Positions 1 through 11,360 are shown, counted from the stretch's first letter. The stretch is 64,000 nucleotides of DNA from Diphasiastrum complanatum (GCA_029204225.1 CM055106.1:38592036-38656035); one strand, 5' to 3'. Numbers and translations: made by a program. The notes: generated by a model from the sequence alone, not told the origin.

Positions 1-1
1 A

Positions 2-3000
2 CCCTCCTGCCTTTAAACGCTCTGCTTTATTTACTTGACATTTCTGGCAACTGGTTACATACTGGTGGACGTCCTTTTTCATACTGGGCCAGAAAAATTG
101 CCTACGAAGAAGCTCATAGGTCTTCTGTATGCCTGGGTGTCCCGCGCTAGGATTGTCATGACATTCATATAGGACCTGCTGCCTATAATCCTCTGAATTG
201 GGGACACATACTCTATCTCTATAGAGCAAGTACTCATCCTGAATGGAATACTGTTTCCATTTGAATCCTTGAGTCAACTGACCCTCAACCACTAGGGTTT
301 GCTTGGGTAATACAGGCTCAGAATCCTCAACGTCGGACTCATCATCATCCTCAACGGAAGCTGCCGTATTCTTGGATGAACTGGCACCAGCCCCGGGAAC
401 TGGTTCTGGAGTCTGTAACTGTCTGTTCTGGACTGAGTTCCAGATAATAGAGAAGAATGCATCATGCTGGCATTTCCCTCTCAAGGACTCGAGTAACTCA
501 TTACGAATCTGAGTAAAACTCAGCTCGTTTATCATAGGCATTCTGCTAAGGGCATCTGCTACTGTATTGAATTTTCCGCGCCTATATCTGATAGACATGT
601 CAAACTCTTGCATCAACTCTGCCCAACGAGCTTTCCGACCTCTAAGCTCAGGTTGATTGCAAAGGTATCTGAGACTCTCATGGTCTGTCAGGACCTCAAA
701 GTTGGCACCATACAAATAATGCCTCCAAGTCTTAAGGGCATGGACTATAGAAAAGAGTTCCTTTTCATAGGCACTATACCTAGTCTGTGCTGGCTCGAGT
801 TTTTTACTCTCGAACGCAACTGGTCGTCCACCCTGAGTTAGCACAGCACCTACTGCAAAGTCGCTAGCATCTGTTTCGACCACAAATGGCTGATTGGGGT
901 CGACGACCTTTAAAACTGGTGCTGTAGCTAAGGCTGTTTTGAGAGCATCAAAGCTCTCCTGTTGTGCAGACTCCCAAATGAACTCCTTTCCCTTCCCCTT
1001 AAGAAGATTTGTCATAGGGACTGCTATCTGAGCATATTCCTTGACAAATCGTCTGTAATATCCCGCCAGACCAAGAAAGATTTGAAGTTCCAAAATATTC
1101 TGAGGTCTCAGCCAACTGAGTATGGCTTTAACCTTATTTGGGTCCATCTTAATCCCATCTGAAGAGATAATGTGACCCAAATATGCTACTTCTTCAACGA
1201 AGAATTCACACTTGGATTGTTTAGCATAAAGCTTATGCTTTCTGAGCAGTCGAAACACCTTTCTGAGGTGTTTTAGATGCTCCTTCCTCGTTTTGCTGTA
1301 GACGAGGATGTCATCTAAAAATACGACTACAAACTTACCCAAGTATGGTCTGAGGACACTGTTCATCAAGGTCATAAAGGTAGCTGGAGCATTTGTGAGC
1401 CCAAATGGCATCACCTTAAACTCATAATGACCGTGACGAGTCCTAAAAGCTGTTTTCGAGACATCTTCCGATTTTATACGGACTTGATGATATCCCGATC
1501 TGAGGTCTATTTTGCTGAAAAACTTAGCCCCGTCGAGTTGATCAAACAACTCGTCTGCTCGAGGCATAGGGTATTTATTCTTAATTGTGACTTTATTGAG
1601 GGCTCTGTAATCTACGCAAAGACGCATAGACCCCTCCTTCTTTTTCACCAATAGGACTGGTGAGGCCCATGGTGAACTACTGGTCTGAATTTGGCCTTTC
1701 CCAAGATAGTCTGTTAACTGCCTAGTTATTTCTTCATCCTCTGTTCGGCTGACCCGATACGGAGGTTTAGAAACAGGTGCTGTACCTGGTACTAGGTTTA
1801 TTACATGATCTACCTCTCTGCTAGGTGGTAAACCATGTGGCAAATCTTCAGGAAAAACATCTTTAAATTTAGACAATAAAGTTTCTAATTTACTGATTTT
1901 CTGCTGGATAGAACTGGAAATAGAAACTTCAGGAATAAACTGAAAGTCACATAAGAATACCTGATGGTCTTCGTCTCCGATTAGCTGACAGAGCTCTGAA
2001 CTGCAGACCATAGGGCTGTTGGGAACATCATGCTCCCCATGCAACTGGATCTCTCGGCCTTTATGCTGAAAGCTGAGGGTGTTCTCCTGATAGTTTCTGT
2101 GGAGGGAAGGTCCTAAACTGTAGAGCCAATCTCTCCCGAGAACAATGTCTGTTCGATCCAAGTGCATTATCTGAAAGTTTATTTGATCTTGGTACCCCTG
2201 AATACCAAGATTTAACTTACTTAAAATAGTTTCCCATATTTTTTTATCTTCACCCTTAGCTAATGAAACTATGTACCTATGCTGACTAGGTACTTCTGGT
2301 AGTTTAAGCTTTTTAACCAGGGTGTGGTTGATGAAATTATGGGTTGCCCCATCATCAACCATGACTCTTACTGACTGGTTACCAACTTTCCCATGCATAC
2401 GTACTAGGTCATGCGGCCCAAAGCTGAAGGGTCTCGCTAGCATTGCAGAGGTCAGCTGGCAACAGTGTTCATGATCTTCATGATACACTTTGATCTCGGA
2501 AGCTGCCGAGTCACTGGGGAAACATACAGTCTGAACAAGATGAACTTGTTTTTTATCTTTCTTATCTTTTTTAGTGAAAGGCCCCTTGGGACACTGTCTG
2601 ACTGTGTGTCCCTTGCCCATACACACAAAGCACAAACGTTCTTGTTTGGCTTTCTCAAAATCATCTGGTTTTAAGGGCTGTATGAGTGAAGGGCGTTTCT
2701 GAGGAGCTTCACCTTTAAATTTATCTTCTTTCTTTCTTTTTAGAAATTTCTTTTTAAATTGAAAGTCTTTCTGAGGAAGCTGCTCAGAAAGTGGTTGCTG
2801 TCTCGCTCTCTTCCTACCCACTGAATCATCATAGATTTGAGCATATCTGAGAGCTTGCTCAAGGGTAGTAGGCGAGTTTCTCTGGACCTCTACTTTATAT
2901 TCATCTTTGAGGCCACGGACAAATCCCCTGATTTTTTGATAGTCATCCAAATTTTTAATCTTTAAAATTGCCTCTCGATACTGCGAGATATATTGGATGA

Positions 3001-3664
3001 GGGACTTGTCCATTACTGTTCTTTCCCAGGCTTCCCAGGCTCTATTAAGTTCATTCTCTGGTAGAAATTCTCTTAGGAAAGCTTCTTCAAAAGCTTTCCA
3101 TGACCGGGGAGTCTGCCCAGTCTCCTGGAGATTTAACCACCACTTATAGGCCATAGGCCCTAAAGAAAGACTGGCCTCAATTGCTTGCAAATGGTCAGGG
3201 GTCTGTTTAAGAGCATGAATGTTCTTCCATTTGCTGAGGAAGGTTTGTAGAATATCTGCATTTCTATCCTTCTCTTCCCCATTAAAAGTAGGAGGCTTTA
3301 AATCTTTAAAAACACTGGGGTGAGACCGTAAAGTCTCACCCGAAACTGATGGAAGTGGAGAAGGGGATAACTGAGAAGTGGAGGGAAGGCTTCCTTTTGC
3401 GGAGCTCAAAATCAAGTTTTTGAGTTCAGCGAACGAGTCGTCCACACTGGATTTGAAATTGGCTAATGCCAGCTTCAGTTCATCCACTTCTGTTACCAAT
3501 TGGAGGAACTGCTCCTTGGTAACTAGTTCGTCAAGTTCTTCGGCGAACTGTTCCTGTTCTTCTACTTCCATGGGTTCCTTCCCTTTTCTGTAAGCCAAGG
3601 CTTCTGTTTCAAGTTCGTCGAAGCCTCTCTCCTGGGGTTGATCAGGTCCCTGAGGAGTGGTCAT
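2..3664 (-). CDS. Ty3-gypsy gag-pol polyprotein, intact frame, cut by window edge
   Basis: Gag, protease, reverse transcriptase, RNase H and the start of integrase lie in one frame. I read every codon from the ATG at 3664 to the left edge and found no stop, giving 1,221 codons. Retrotransposon Gag spans about residues 100-260. A CX2CX4HX4C zinc knuckle ([14 protein letters not shown]) starts near residue 345, followed by a Lys-rich stretch. The aspartic protease motif VDDGATHNF is near 435. The reverse transcriptase has LRSGYHQ and the catalytic FLDD near 782. RNase H has [12 protein letters not shown] near 931, and its end is followed by an integrase HHCC finger whose CQKC is at residues 1206-1209. 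The DDE core lies outside the window. The start is the first ATG after a leader and primer site. Such elements copy RNA to DNA in cytoplasmic particles. An undamaged frame suggests a young, perhaps active copy; activity is not shown. Confidence 0.95.
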   Translation of the reverse strand, partial: MTTPQGPDQPQERGFDELETEALAYRKGKEPMEVEEQEQFAEELDELVTKEQFLQLVTEVDELKLALANFKSSVDDSFAELKNLILSSAKGSLPSTSQLSPSPLPSVSGETLRSHPSVFKDLKPPTFNGEEKDRNADILQTFLSKWKNIHALKQTPDHLQAIEASLSLGPMAYKWWLNLQETGQTPRSWKAFEEAFLREFLPENELNRAWEAWERTVMDKSLIQYISQYREAILKIKNLDDYQKIRGFVRGLKDEYKVEVQRNSPTTLEQALRYAQIYDDSVGRKRARQQPLSEQLPQKDFQFKKKFLKRKKEDKFKGEAPQKRPSLIQPLKPDDFEKAKQERLCFVCMGKGHTVRQCPKGPFTKKDKKDKKQVHLVQTVCFPSDSAASEIKVYHEDHEHCCQLTSAMLARPFSFGPHDLVRMHGKVGNQSVRVMVDDGATHNFINHTLVKKLKLPEVPSQHRYIVSLAKGEDKKIWETILSKLNLGIQGYQDQINFQIMHLDRTDIVLGRDWLYSLGPSLHRNYQENTLSFQHKGREIQLHGEHDVPNSPMVCSSELCQLIGDEDHQVFLCDFQFIPEVSISSSIQQKISKLETLLSKFKDVFPEDLPHGLPPSREVDHVINLVPGTAPVSKPPYRVSRTEDEEITRQLTDYLGKGQIQTSSSPWASPVLLVKKKEGSMRLCVDYRALNKVTIKNKYPMPRADELFDQLDGAKFFSKIDLRSGYHQVRIKSEDVSKTAFRTRHGHYEFKVMPFGLTNAPATFMTLMNSVLRPYLGKFVVVFLDDILVYSKTRKEHLKHLRKVFRLLRKHKLYAKQSKCEFFVEEVAYLGHIISSDGIKMDPNKVKAILSWLRPQNILELQIFLGLAGYYRRFVKEYAQIAVPMTNLLKGKGKEFIWESAQQESFDALKTALATAPVLKVVDPNQPFVVETDASDFAVGAVLTQGGRPVAFESKKLEPAQTRYSAYEKELFSIVHALKTWRHYLYGANFEVLTDHESLRYLCNQPELRGRKARWAELMQEFDMSIRYRRGKFNTVADALSRMPMINELSFTQIRNELLESLRGKCQHDAFFSIIWNSVQNRQLQTPEPVPGAGASSSKNTAASVEDDDESDVEDSEPVLPKQTLVVEGQLTQGFKWKQYSIQDEYLLYRDRVCVPNSEDYRQQVLYECHDNPSAGHPGIQKTYELLRRQFFWPSMKKDVHQYVTSCQKCQVNKAERLKAGG

Positions 3665-4453
3665 CTTCGAAACTGAAAGAGAGCTACCTTAACTTCTGAA
3701 GGAAAAAAAGTCTAAAAGACTAATTTACAACTGTACAAGGGAAAGGAAAGATGACTTAGCTGTTTCTGAGGACTGTACTTCCAAAGAAAGAATGAAGAGG
3801 AACCCTTTCAGCTCTTTTCCCCAAAATTTCAGACCTGCTGTTCCGAAAAATGCCAGTTTGAGGCTTCAAAACGGTACTAAATTTCCCGGTTTTTTGAGGA
3901 TAGTAGCTCGCTGGTCTGATTGCAATCCAACTTGTCCACAAAAAGGCAAATCTGAAGTCCAAAAACCCTTCTGAGTTCTGAAATTTCAGAAGTCTCCTAC
4001 TCGCTGATCTGGTAGAAATCCTCTTGCTCCAAATCTCTGACGTTGGGGCCCAAAAACTTGTTGAAAAACCAGATTTTCAGAAGCACTGGCAGCGCTGGCC
4101 CTGCTCCTCTTTTTTGGCTTCCAACTCGCTGAAAACCAGTAACTTTTTCCCTGGAAATCGGATGTAGGTCTCTGACTGTACAGCGATGGAGGTGCTGGCT
4201 TCTTCCTACTCTAATTTCGCTGGGAAAACTACGAAGAATCCTCTGAAGTCAGTGAGAAACAGCTGTTTTTTCAGCGAGTTACCTACACTTGGAATCTGAC
4301 TCCTTGCTACTGTGATTTCTCAGTGGAAATCAGAAGTTTGAAGGCTGCTCCTACAGCGATCCTCCTCCTTATTCCTCTCTGAGAATCTGAGAAACACTTC
4401 CTATCTTCTGATAGCTTTCTCTACTGCTGTCCTAAACTCCCTAGGATGGAGAT
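3665..4453 (-). other. Untranslated 5' leader of the gypsy element
   Basis: This stretch lies between the primer-binding site and the gag ATG of the intact gypsy frame. I see no coding potential. It holds several loosely similar stretches built around the wording TCGCTG and CTGAAAA in plus-strand sense. A long leader before gag is common in plant gypsy elements and may carry packaging signals; that role is inference. Confidence 0.6.
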
Positions 4454-4466
4454 GGCTCTGATACCA
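4454..4466 (-). promoter_or_regulatory. Primer-binding site, tRNA-iMet type
   Basis: The minus strand reads TGGTATCAGAGCC, the standard plant initiator-methionine tRNA complement that primes minus-strand synthesis. It sits about 0.8 kb upstream of the gypsy gag ATG, as expected. One base separates it from the LTR end ...TTACA. Confidence 0.9.
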
Positions 4467-4467
4467 G

Positions 4468-4540
4468 TGTAATACATCCTAACACCACAGTAGGGCAAAC
4501 ACTAACTGATCCACCCAACCTTGCCTACTCCCTTCTAGAT
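4468..4540 (-). repeat. Remnant or unusually short 5' LTR of the gypsy element
   Basis: On the minus strand the sequence just before the primer site ends in GTATTACA, a proper LTR 3' end. Only about 70 bases to the right, LINE coding sequence begins, so either the LTR has been cut down or the family has very short LTRs. The other LTR is beyond the window edge, so the two cannot be compared. A 17-base stretch TGTAATACATCCTAACA starts TG and ends CA. Confidence 0.4.
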
Positions 4541-5966
4541 TATCAATATCTTTGGCCTTATGCCGGTTTAAACGATCGATGGCCTCTTCGACTATGACTG
4601 GGGAGAATATATCAGAAGTACTTGTGTAAGGGTGTGTGGGAAGTGGGGGAGTGTTAGGTATAGTGTACAATGAGGTGGCGTAGGTTACCCATGTACTAAG
4701 ATCTGTGATCTGAGGGAATTTTTGCCAAAAAGATCACGACGAGGAGCTAAAGAGAAGTTCCATCATCTTCTTCCCTTGGCTGATTTCGTAGGTGATTTTC
4801 TTTTTTCGGGTGGTTCTACGATATACACGGGATAAGTCCCTTACCAGATGGGGAAGGTGGCAACGTGCATAAATCAAGTTCAGATGAAGCTGGTTACATT
4901 CGTGGTCATACCAAGGGTTATGTGGTCGACTATATCGTAAGTGCTTGGGCCGGGGAGATGGAAAAGCCAGGGATGCAGCGGTATGCAAGGTCTGAACAAG
5001 AAAAAGAGACTAGTCCATCAAAGTATCAGCGTAGGAGAAATGAGTCATGAGGTCAAATAAGGCTTCCCTGTACATGGGAGTGTTCTGAGGGTTATAGCGG
5101 TATACGGTCTTTCCGCAAGGAGTTAATGTACTAGTACATGGGGTGTGAAGAAGGCCAATAGAGAGAGAGAGGTATGAGTGGTCAGACAGTGTGGTACGGT
5201 GGACCATGAAAGATGAAATATAGGGGAGGAGAGACGGCAATCCCATGAAATAGTCAACACTACTCCCTCCGTTGTGTGGAAAACAAGTAAAGTCACCTGA
5301 ATCAGGCCACTGCAGTAGGCCATTATAAATGGCCAATCCATGAGCCTCGCCCAACTGAAGCATCTGCTCCCCATATGTAGTAACTGGACCCTCTGCATCT
5401 GTTGATCGTCGCTGGAGGCCAAGATCATCCCAGTCTAAAGCATGTATCCGCTATGGATCATCCTTTGCTCTATGGAACTCTGTCTGCTTGGACCCAGTCC
5501 TGGCATTAAAGTCGCCAGCTAAAAGAATATAACCTCGCTCCTCGTATCTGATGATGTAGGAAGAGATATCCATGTAAGGTGACTCCTCATCTAATGTGGA
5601 AACGGATGTGTCCGGTGGAAAATAACAAATGGCCAGAAAGAGGTCACGGTCCAGCCCTATCAAAGTCCGGTCCACCCGAATCCAAATATAGCGGGCTCGC
5701 TCATCCGTGTGCACCAACTCGACCCAAGGCCGAATAAAGTCGCGGACTAAGCAGGCCACCCCACCAGAACCCCGATCCGTCAATGCTCTCATCGATCTCC
5801 GATGTGCAGAGTACCAACAAAAACCCGCAACAATCGATAGACCTCTTTCCGGACTCTCATGTGTCTCGGTGAATAGTAAGAGGTCACCCTCCGCACAGAA
5901 ATCTCTAAAATTGCCTGCAGTAGCTGAAGAATGAATGCCATTGCAATTCCATAACCTCAACCGCAA
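4540..5966 (-). pseudogene. Non-LTR (LINE) ORF2 fragment: endonuclease to start of RT
   Basis: A single minus-strand frame runs from 5966 to about 4540 with only three in-frame stops (TAG 5451-5453, TAG 5010-5012, TGA 4734-4736). The first part is an APE-type endonuclease/exonuclease/phosphatase fold: LWNCNGIHS, FTETHES, AGDFNARTG, then SVDYFM and LSDHSYL, which fit the N, E, D and SDH catalytic signatures. After a linker, VEEAIDRLNRHKAKDI resembles the segment just before the LINE reverse transcriptase. The frame has no ATG (a stop lies two codons before the TTG at 5966), so the 5' end is truncated, and RT is removed at the gypsy junction. These elements nick target DNA and prime reverse transcription there. 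This copy is dead. Confidence 0.8.
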
Positions 5967-8101
5967 TGCTCAAGAAAGACCCCTCGAACCGCTACCTAGT
6001 CCGAAGGGCCTTAATCCCTATTTGTCAGGGTTCGGAGGATCAATGTATCCTAGTGCTTGTAATATCTTGAAAAAAAGGTATCTTATTGGCAAACCATGAA
6101 GTTGGCAAACCGTGAAGTGCAATGAACTTGTTGAGAAACAAAAAATGTAATTATCCAAAAACAGAATCTTTCATAACAGAAAATAGAATATTTTAGTTTG
6201 ACCAAGGTTTGACTTTCAAAAAACTTCAATTCTAAAAGGTCAAAATGGATAGAAAACGAATCTTTAAGATCAAGGAACAATAGGAAATAAAAAGATCCAA
6301 TCACATGCAAAAAGAACAACTTAAAAATATAAAGTGAAAAAACAATACCCTTTTTTCAGATTATGCAAGATCTTCAAATGCAGAGCTCTATTTGTCATGA
6401 AACTTGGATAAATACTCTTTGCTTCAGCCAAACGCCCTCATCCTTACGATTATTTTCAACTTTCGTCGCACAAAAGGATGAAAAAGATGAGTTCTACCAA
6501 AAGTTGAAAATTTAGGATTTTTTGAATTAAGGTTTTCAATAAGGCTCAACAAAATCACATCATGGGCACCAACTTGCTACAACACCAATGCAATAAAAGA
6601 ACTCAATTCTAAAGAGAGAGCGGTGGCCAGAGGGAAGTCTAGAGAAAGAAAACAGCTAGAGACAAAATGGCCAGAGAGAAAACAGCAGAGAAAACGGCCA
6701 GGGAGAAAACAGCTACAGAGAAATCGACAAGAGAAAAAATGGCTAGACAGAAAAAAAATTAATGCCTTCTTTTGCTCACCAAAGGGCTTTGATAACAAGT
6801 TATGAACACATATCACAAATATGGCATCACATCATGAACAATAGACATGAATGACAACAAATAAGATTCTCCAATTGAGATCATAACCTGAATATCATAG
6901 ATGTCTAAGTCTAAAGCTCTACCTGAGCAATAGTAAGAGAGATCTCCGAGAAGAACAAGCTAATACTAAAAATCATATGAGAGTGCCACTACAATAATGT
7001 ATTAGCGATGCATGAAATGGCCATCATATGGACATGTATGTCCATAACAAGTCCCAATTCATGAAATCTCTAGATGATGTCAAAGCTAACCAAGGATCCC
7101 TCCAACTATCATTATCCATATCTCCAAATCTAGTCAATCTGTATAGATGGCCAGCCCCCAATTAATAATATGGGAGACACAACAACCTCAACCACAATAA
7201 TCTAATGAGGAATGGAGGGTTTGCCACATACCATCCATGAGAGCATGGAACTTTGTAAACGTAAAAAACTATCCCAATTAAATCTTGTAAGTCCAGTACA
7301 CCAAGCCTTCAATATGTGCAAAGCTTTTTCCAATCGTGCTGCAAACCTCAAATTAGAAGGAGTTCAAACTAGAAGCGGTTTGAATCAACTTGGTTTTCTT
7401 TTAAATTAGGGCAAAAAGTCTCACTTTTTGTTCAAAAGGTTTCAAATCACTTCGGATATAATCTTCATTGAAGTAATGTGCAAGCCACTCCTATATCTAA
7501 TCTAGGCCAATACAAAAATCTAATTCAATTCAACTAAAACCTTCACTAAATCAATGTGCAGGCAACAAAGTTGAAAGCTCTCCTATATTTGACAACTTAC
7601 AAGTATCGGATGGCCTATTTCTAGTGTATAAGGCTCCAAATAAGGGCTAGGTACCTCGTTGATGTGTCTCGCCATGAAGAACTGACTATAGTGCTTCGAA
7701 TCAATTTTGTGGAGCTCTTCAATCTTCTTAAGTTATAGGTTATAAAATTAAGCACTAAAGCAACTACTAGGTGTCTTGCTATGATTGATCAGGTATTACT
7801 ATGTTTCAAAATAGTTTTGAAGAGCTCTTTGTTTTTCAATCCTCTTAAGTTATAGCTTATAACACTAAGCACTCACCATCTATGATTCAAAAATCAACAT
7901 TCACAAGACAAGACCTGATTAATTATTGTTTACATTACCTAGTACATTTCATTACTCAAATGGTACAAACCGGACGAGCGATTTAATTGTCAACATGAAC
8001 TTCATCACCCGCCAAAAACACTTGATGATACAAAAGTCGACTTGTTCCAAAACAAGTATTGGCACACAAAAAGTGAATTGGTACTCAACATGAATATCTA
8101 G
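5967..8101. other. Non-coding stretch, nothing firmly recognised
   Basis: I find no convincing gene. The first 100 bases may be LINE 5' sequence. Positions 6616-6770 hold a purine-rich imperfect array of units near 18 bases built on CCAGAGAGAAAACAGC. The rest is AT-rich with scattered short frames lacking recognisable motifs. The chromodomain relic starting at 8102 suggests that part of this stretch is decayed gypsy sequence. Confidence 0.5.
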
Positions 8102-8236
8102 AGACTAGTAAAATGGCTACGCGCTCCACTCATTGAGGCTTCTTGGGAGTTTGAAGACAAACTTAAAGCTGGAACACCTGAAATATTGAAGGATTACCTG
8201 GCAAAGAACCAACACAACAGCCATTTTCCAAGCTAA
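8102..8236 (+). pseudogene. Gypsy integrase chromodomain-like tail
   Basis: The frame reads LVKWLRAPLIEASWEF, then a Lys/Glu-rich helix EDKLKAGTPEILKDYLAKN and a stop at 8234-8236. The pattern V-K-W...E-A-S/T-W-E is the core of the chromodomain that ends the integrase of chromovirus-type gypsy elements and steers insertion to modified chromatin. The upstream frame is closed by a TAG at 8099-8101, so only the last domain remains. It is followed at about 300 bases by a polypurine tract and LTR-like sequence, the expected order for a plus-strand element. Confidence 0.65.
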
Positions 8237-8412
8237 ATTGGAGGCATGCCCTCTTCATGACCACTCACATCCATTCTGAAGTTCAAGGAACTTCAAGGTA
8301 GCTTTCTTATCTGTTAATAAATCAATTGTAGCTTTACACAGGTTTTACGTGAGTGAAGTTAATCCACACTTTTCATGTGTTGTCTGCAAATGTAGCTTTA
8401 TTTTATGCTTTT

Positions 8413-8480
8413 ACGGCCGGTGAATCAAGATCGCGCCATTGTCTTTCTTCAGTTTGGCCGGTGAATTAAGCTCGTGCCAT
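8413..8480. repeat. Two-copy 42-base-period direct repeat
   Basis: The units near 8413 and 8455 share GGCCGGTGAAT.AAG.TCG.GCCAT with a 42-base spacing. They lie between the chromodomain stop and the polypurine tract, in what would be the 3' untranslated region of the gypsy relic. Confidence 0.6.
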
Positions 8481-8529
8481 GTGTCATAAGTCTAGTTTGG
8501 CCCTAATGAGAACATCAGCTTTCTCAAAC

Positions 8530-9100
8530 AAAGGGGGGAGCACCAACTGTGCCTTGTAAGACTTTGAGGGGTGACACTCTCAAAAGGTCCCAGAGCAAGT
8601 TAGGAAGTCAAGAAGTCAAGGACTGAGCCTCTGACCTGTGGTGAGTTAGTCAAGTAGTCCCAAGTCATGAGCTAGTTCTAGAGCTCGAGTCATGGTTTAG
8701 TCAGCTCCTTGGACCCATGTCCAAGAGCTAAGTTGATTCTGCCTGCCGGGACAGCTCTCAGGATCCATATCCGGGAACTGGACTATTTCTGCCAAGCTTA
8801 ATCAACAAATCAAAACTAAGTCCTAAAAAGTGTGCTTTACTAGATAGCACTATATTCCAGGACATAGGGGAGGCACCGAATCACAGCAACACTATAGGGG
8901 GAGTATGGTAGATAGAAACTTGGGCAGCTCAACCAGCGCCAAAAATCTAGTCGCCAGGTCTCAGCTCCTACCAACGCAAGCCAGGTAAAATGCCCAGGAC
9001 TAGTCCAAGTGGAAGTACCCTTACTACAACCTTTTTGTGTTGTTGGCGCCTACGGGTCCACGTCACCAACGTGAGGTCCACCATTATGCCATTTGCTAAG
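8530..9100 (+). repeat. Polypurine tract and LTR-like 3' end of the gypsy relic
   Basis: AAAGGGGGGAG at 8530-8540 looks like the primer for plus-strand DNA synthesis, and TGTGCC at 8548 could open an LTR, although seven bases separate them. Positions about 8830-8920 resemble, with divergence, the LTR of the large element at 40647-45704 in its own sense: GTGCTTTAC, then GGGGAGGCACCGAATCACA and ACTATAGGGG. The right border was not found. Confidence 0.45.
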
Positions 9101-9573
9101 TTGGCGACCACTATGCCTTGGGATTTCACGAATGACTTGTCCTTGCATTTGGTTATCTTTTGGGGACAGACTCTGAGTGGCTTTCGGGGTGGTTGGGATT
9201 CTTGTTTTCCTCAGTATGAATGGTTAGGCTGAGTGCGTTTTCTGAGTTGGCTTTTCAATGAATTAATGTCGATGAATGTTAGATTTAAGCATGTCTTGGG
9301 GAAAACCGCTCAAGTCCCAACGCCCTTTGAGGCGTCAGTGCTTAAGGGTATCATGTCAAACTTGATCACATGTCTGAGACGAAGACGGGTGCCTACAGCT
9401 CCAACCATTAAACAATGACCATGATGAAGAGGAGGGCACTGCTAGCCACACCCTCCTTGTTCAGCATGTTCCAAAAGACCGACGACTGCAATCAAATTTG
9501 TGTGTCCTTGTTCCACCTTTTTTTGTCTTTTTATTCATGTATGTTTATGTCCATTTGTAGTCACTTCTGGAAA
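9101..9573. other. Non-coding, possible LTR continuation
   Basis: No gene or clear element border is seen here. It may continue the LTR-like sequence that starts at 8548, or be intron sequence of the CCT6 gene, whose first exon lies to the right on the minus strand. Confidence 0.35.
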
Positions 9574-9776
9574 TGAGTGTAATCGCATCATGGCTTCAAG
9601 AATACAATCTACGTTATACTCTAGTTCGTTTTACTTCTGAGCTACAAATCTAGATTATTTTCTCTTTATCCATACGAGCGTAATCACATCATGGCTTCGA
9701 AATACAAACTTTGTAAATACTCTAGTTAGTTCTACGTCTAAAGCTACAGTTATGAATTATTTTCTCTTTATGCAGA
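9574..9776. repeat. Tandem duplication of about 100 bases
   Basis: Two diverged copies (about 9574-9676 and 9677-9776) share GAG.GTAATC.CATCATGGCTTC, then ACTCTAGTT and ATTATTTTCTCTTTAT. They would fall within CCT6 intron 1 if that gene continues to the left. Confidence 0.7.
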
Positions 9777-9994
9777 TGTTTAAGCTTTTACTAGTCGTAA
9801 TAAACTAGGGTACGTGCCAAACAAGTGTACAAATGCAACAAGTTATTGATGATAGCCAAAAACAGATCAGTTTCCTGCCATGATAGAAAAAACAGAGCGT
9901 GTACAAGAAGAATACATAGCTACAAAATCATCAGAAGCTATAACAGCATAAACAAAACAAAGGCCAAGAAGGAGAAGAAAGAAAAGAAACCTAC

Positions 9995-10128
9995 ATTTTG
10001 ATGGTGCCTCGGGGGCCAAGATTGGACTTGAGAACATCCATGAGACCCTTGGCAGCGTTGATGTTCATGTACAGGGCTGCAGACCTGTTCAGAACCTCCG
10101 CATTCGCATTGATCGACTTGAGCGCCAT
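9995..10128 (-). CDS. CCT6: T-complex protein 1 subunit zeta (CCT6), exon 1
   Basis: The ATG at 10128 opens 44 codons plus two bases. They begin MALKSINANAEVLNRSAAL and contain INAAKG, DVLKSNLGP and GTIK, the hallmark N-terminus of the zeta subunit of the cytosolic chaperonin TRiC/CCT, which folds tubulin, actin and other clients with ATP. NLGP(R/K)GT is part of the conserved nucleotide-binding region. The frame meets a TAG directly afterwards unless splicing occurs at the GT at 9994-9993 (donor GTAGGT), which leaves AT for a split Met codon. I looked for exon 2 (the LVGG..DIKLTKDG block) to the left and saw none within 9.9 kb. The intron is therefore very long and full of elements, or only a gene fragment is present. 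Upstream promoter features favour a real gene start. Confidence 0.9.
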
Positions 10129-10330
10129 CGCCAAGTCTTCCCACCTCCACCTTACTCTTCTTCCTCGACCAACACTGGATCGTCGTCTCTCTCGTTTGCT
10201 CCTCTTCTTCTCGAATACTCCTGCCCTTTATGTTTTCGAGTAGATATAAATGGCGGGTCTTCTGCGATCCACTTAATGACACTCCAAACTGTTTAGGCAA
10301 ACCACTTGGATAATTGCCACGTGTTATAAT
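10129..10330 (-). promoter_or_regulatory. CCT6 5' UTR and core promoter
   Basis: On the minus strand a TATA-like ATTTATATC lies at about 10241-10250, some 115 bases before the ATG. It is followed by a purine-rich GAAGAAGAGGAG leader typical of plant 5' UTRs. A perfect G-box CACGTG sits at 10318-10323 within ACACGTGGCA, the form bound by bZIP/ABRE factors. GGCCC-type sites further up (about 10427, 10445 and 10549) resemble the site II motifs of housekeeping promoters. Function is inferred from motif and position only. Confidence 0.55.
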
Positions 10331-10968
10331 CACCACTTGTCAGCAATATAATCGTTCTTGCACGAAACCTTGGAAGGATCTGAAGGTCATTTGATGATCC
10401 AACGGCCTCGGGTTGAGCAGACACAAGGGCCTTTAAAGATGGGAGGCCCGCTGTCCATTTTCACCTGACCTAGTTAGGTTAGTTTTATTTATTTCCTTTT
10501 CTTTTTCCAAACTTCTCTTTTTAATCAAGATCTTTTCCAAAACTTTGTTGGCCCAGCCTTACACGCATATCAAAGATTGACGGCTTGTGTTTAAAATTAA
10601 TTTTTAAAATTTTTATTAGTAGGTTAATTTTTAATCTACCACGTATTTAAAACATATTCATAAAAAAGCTGAATGTAGTTATAGATAACAAATGATTTTT
10701 TCTGCTAAATCTATGTGCGCTGGCTTGCCCTCTCTTGTCCACGTGGCTTTCCGCATGCCTGTCCTGGCTTTCCGCAGGGTATCTGGCAGACGACCAGATG
10801 TCTGTGGGTGGATTTGAGAGTCAACGCTACAAGTCTTTGTCTGTGGGATTTGTTTGTTTGGTTTATGCCTCACGGTTGGAAGACCACATAAATGAAAATG
10901 AACCAGCATGATGGAGTTGTTCTTATAAGCGGTTAGAAATATTTTCATTTGTCTATAATCTTCCCTCT
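10331..10968. other. CCT6 upstream flank, no other gene seen
   Basis: AT-rich upstream sequence with GGCCC-type motifs near 10430-10550 and no convincing open frame. A copia relic begins at its right edge. Confidence 0.5.
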
Positions 10969-11360
10969 ATGTTGCAATCTAGGAGGAGCCTAAACTGCAA
11001 CTCGAATGCGAACAATTCGACCACCTATGATGCATGCCTGAAGGGTAAGATGTCTCGCACTCCATTTGTCAAAGACTCCTACAGAACGACTAAGATTCTG
11101 GAGTTAGTGCATTCTGACACCTGTGGGCCTTTCAATGTGATCTTAGTAGGAGGCTCGAAATATTACATAACCTTCATTGATGATTATAGTAAATTCGCCA
11201 GAGTGTATTTCATTCAAAATAAATCAAAAGCACTTGATAAATTTACAGAGTATGTGAATTGGGCAGAGAGATGCACTGGCAACAAAGTGAAGTAGATGAG
11301 GACAGATCGAGGTGGCAAATACACCTTGAATCGCTTCACTGACTTTTGTAATGATTGTAG
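10969..11360 (+). pseudogene. Ty1-copia integrase fragment
   Basis: The frame gives CLKGKMSRTPF, LELVHSDTCGPF, then YYITFIDDYSKFARVYF and, after one stop at 11293, RTDRGGKYT. This covers the end of the GAG-pre-integrase region and the first part of the integrase core, including the first two acidic residues of the DDE set (D of HSDTCGP and D of RTDRGG). It resembles the minus-strand copia at 14719-19957 (CLKGKI, LDICGPF, FITFIDNFSKFAVVYF) but has the opposite orientation. Both ends are cut. Confidence 0.85.

Noticed and set aside
9998-10243. Plus-strand frame opposite CCT6 exon 1
   Set aside because: Antisense shadow of the conserved exon.
9938-10336. 132-codon minus-strand frame overlapping CCT6 exon 1
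   Set aside because: It is a different frame from the conserved CCT6 text and has no recognisable motif.
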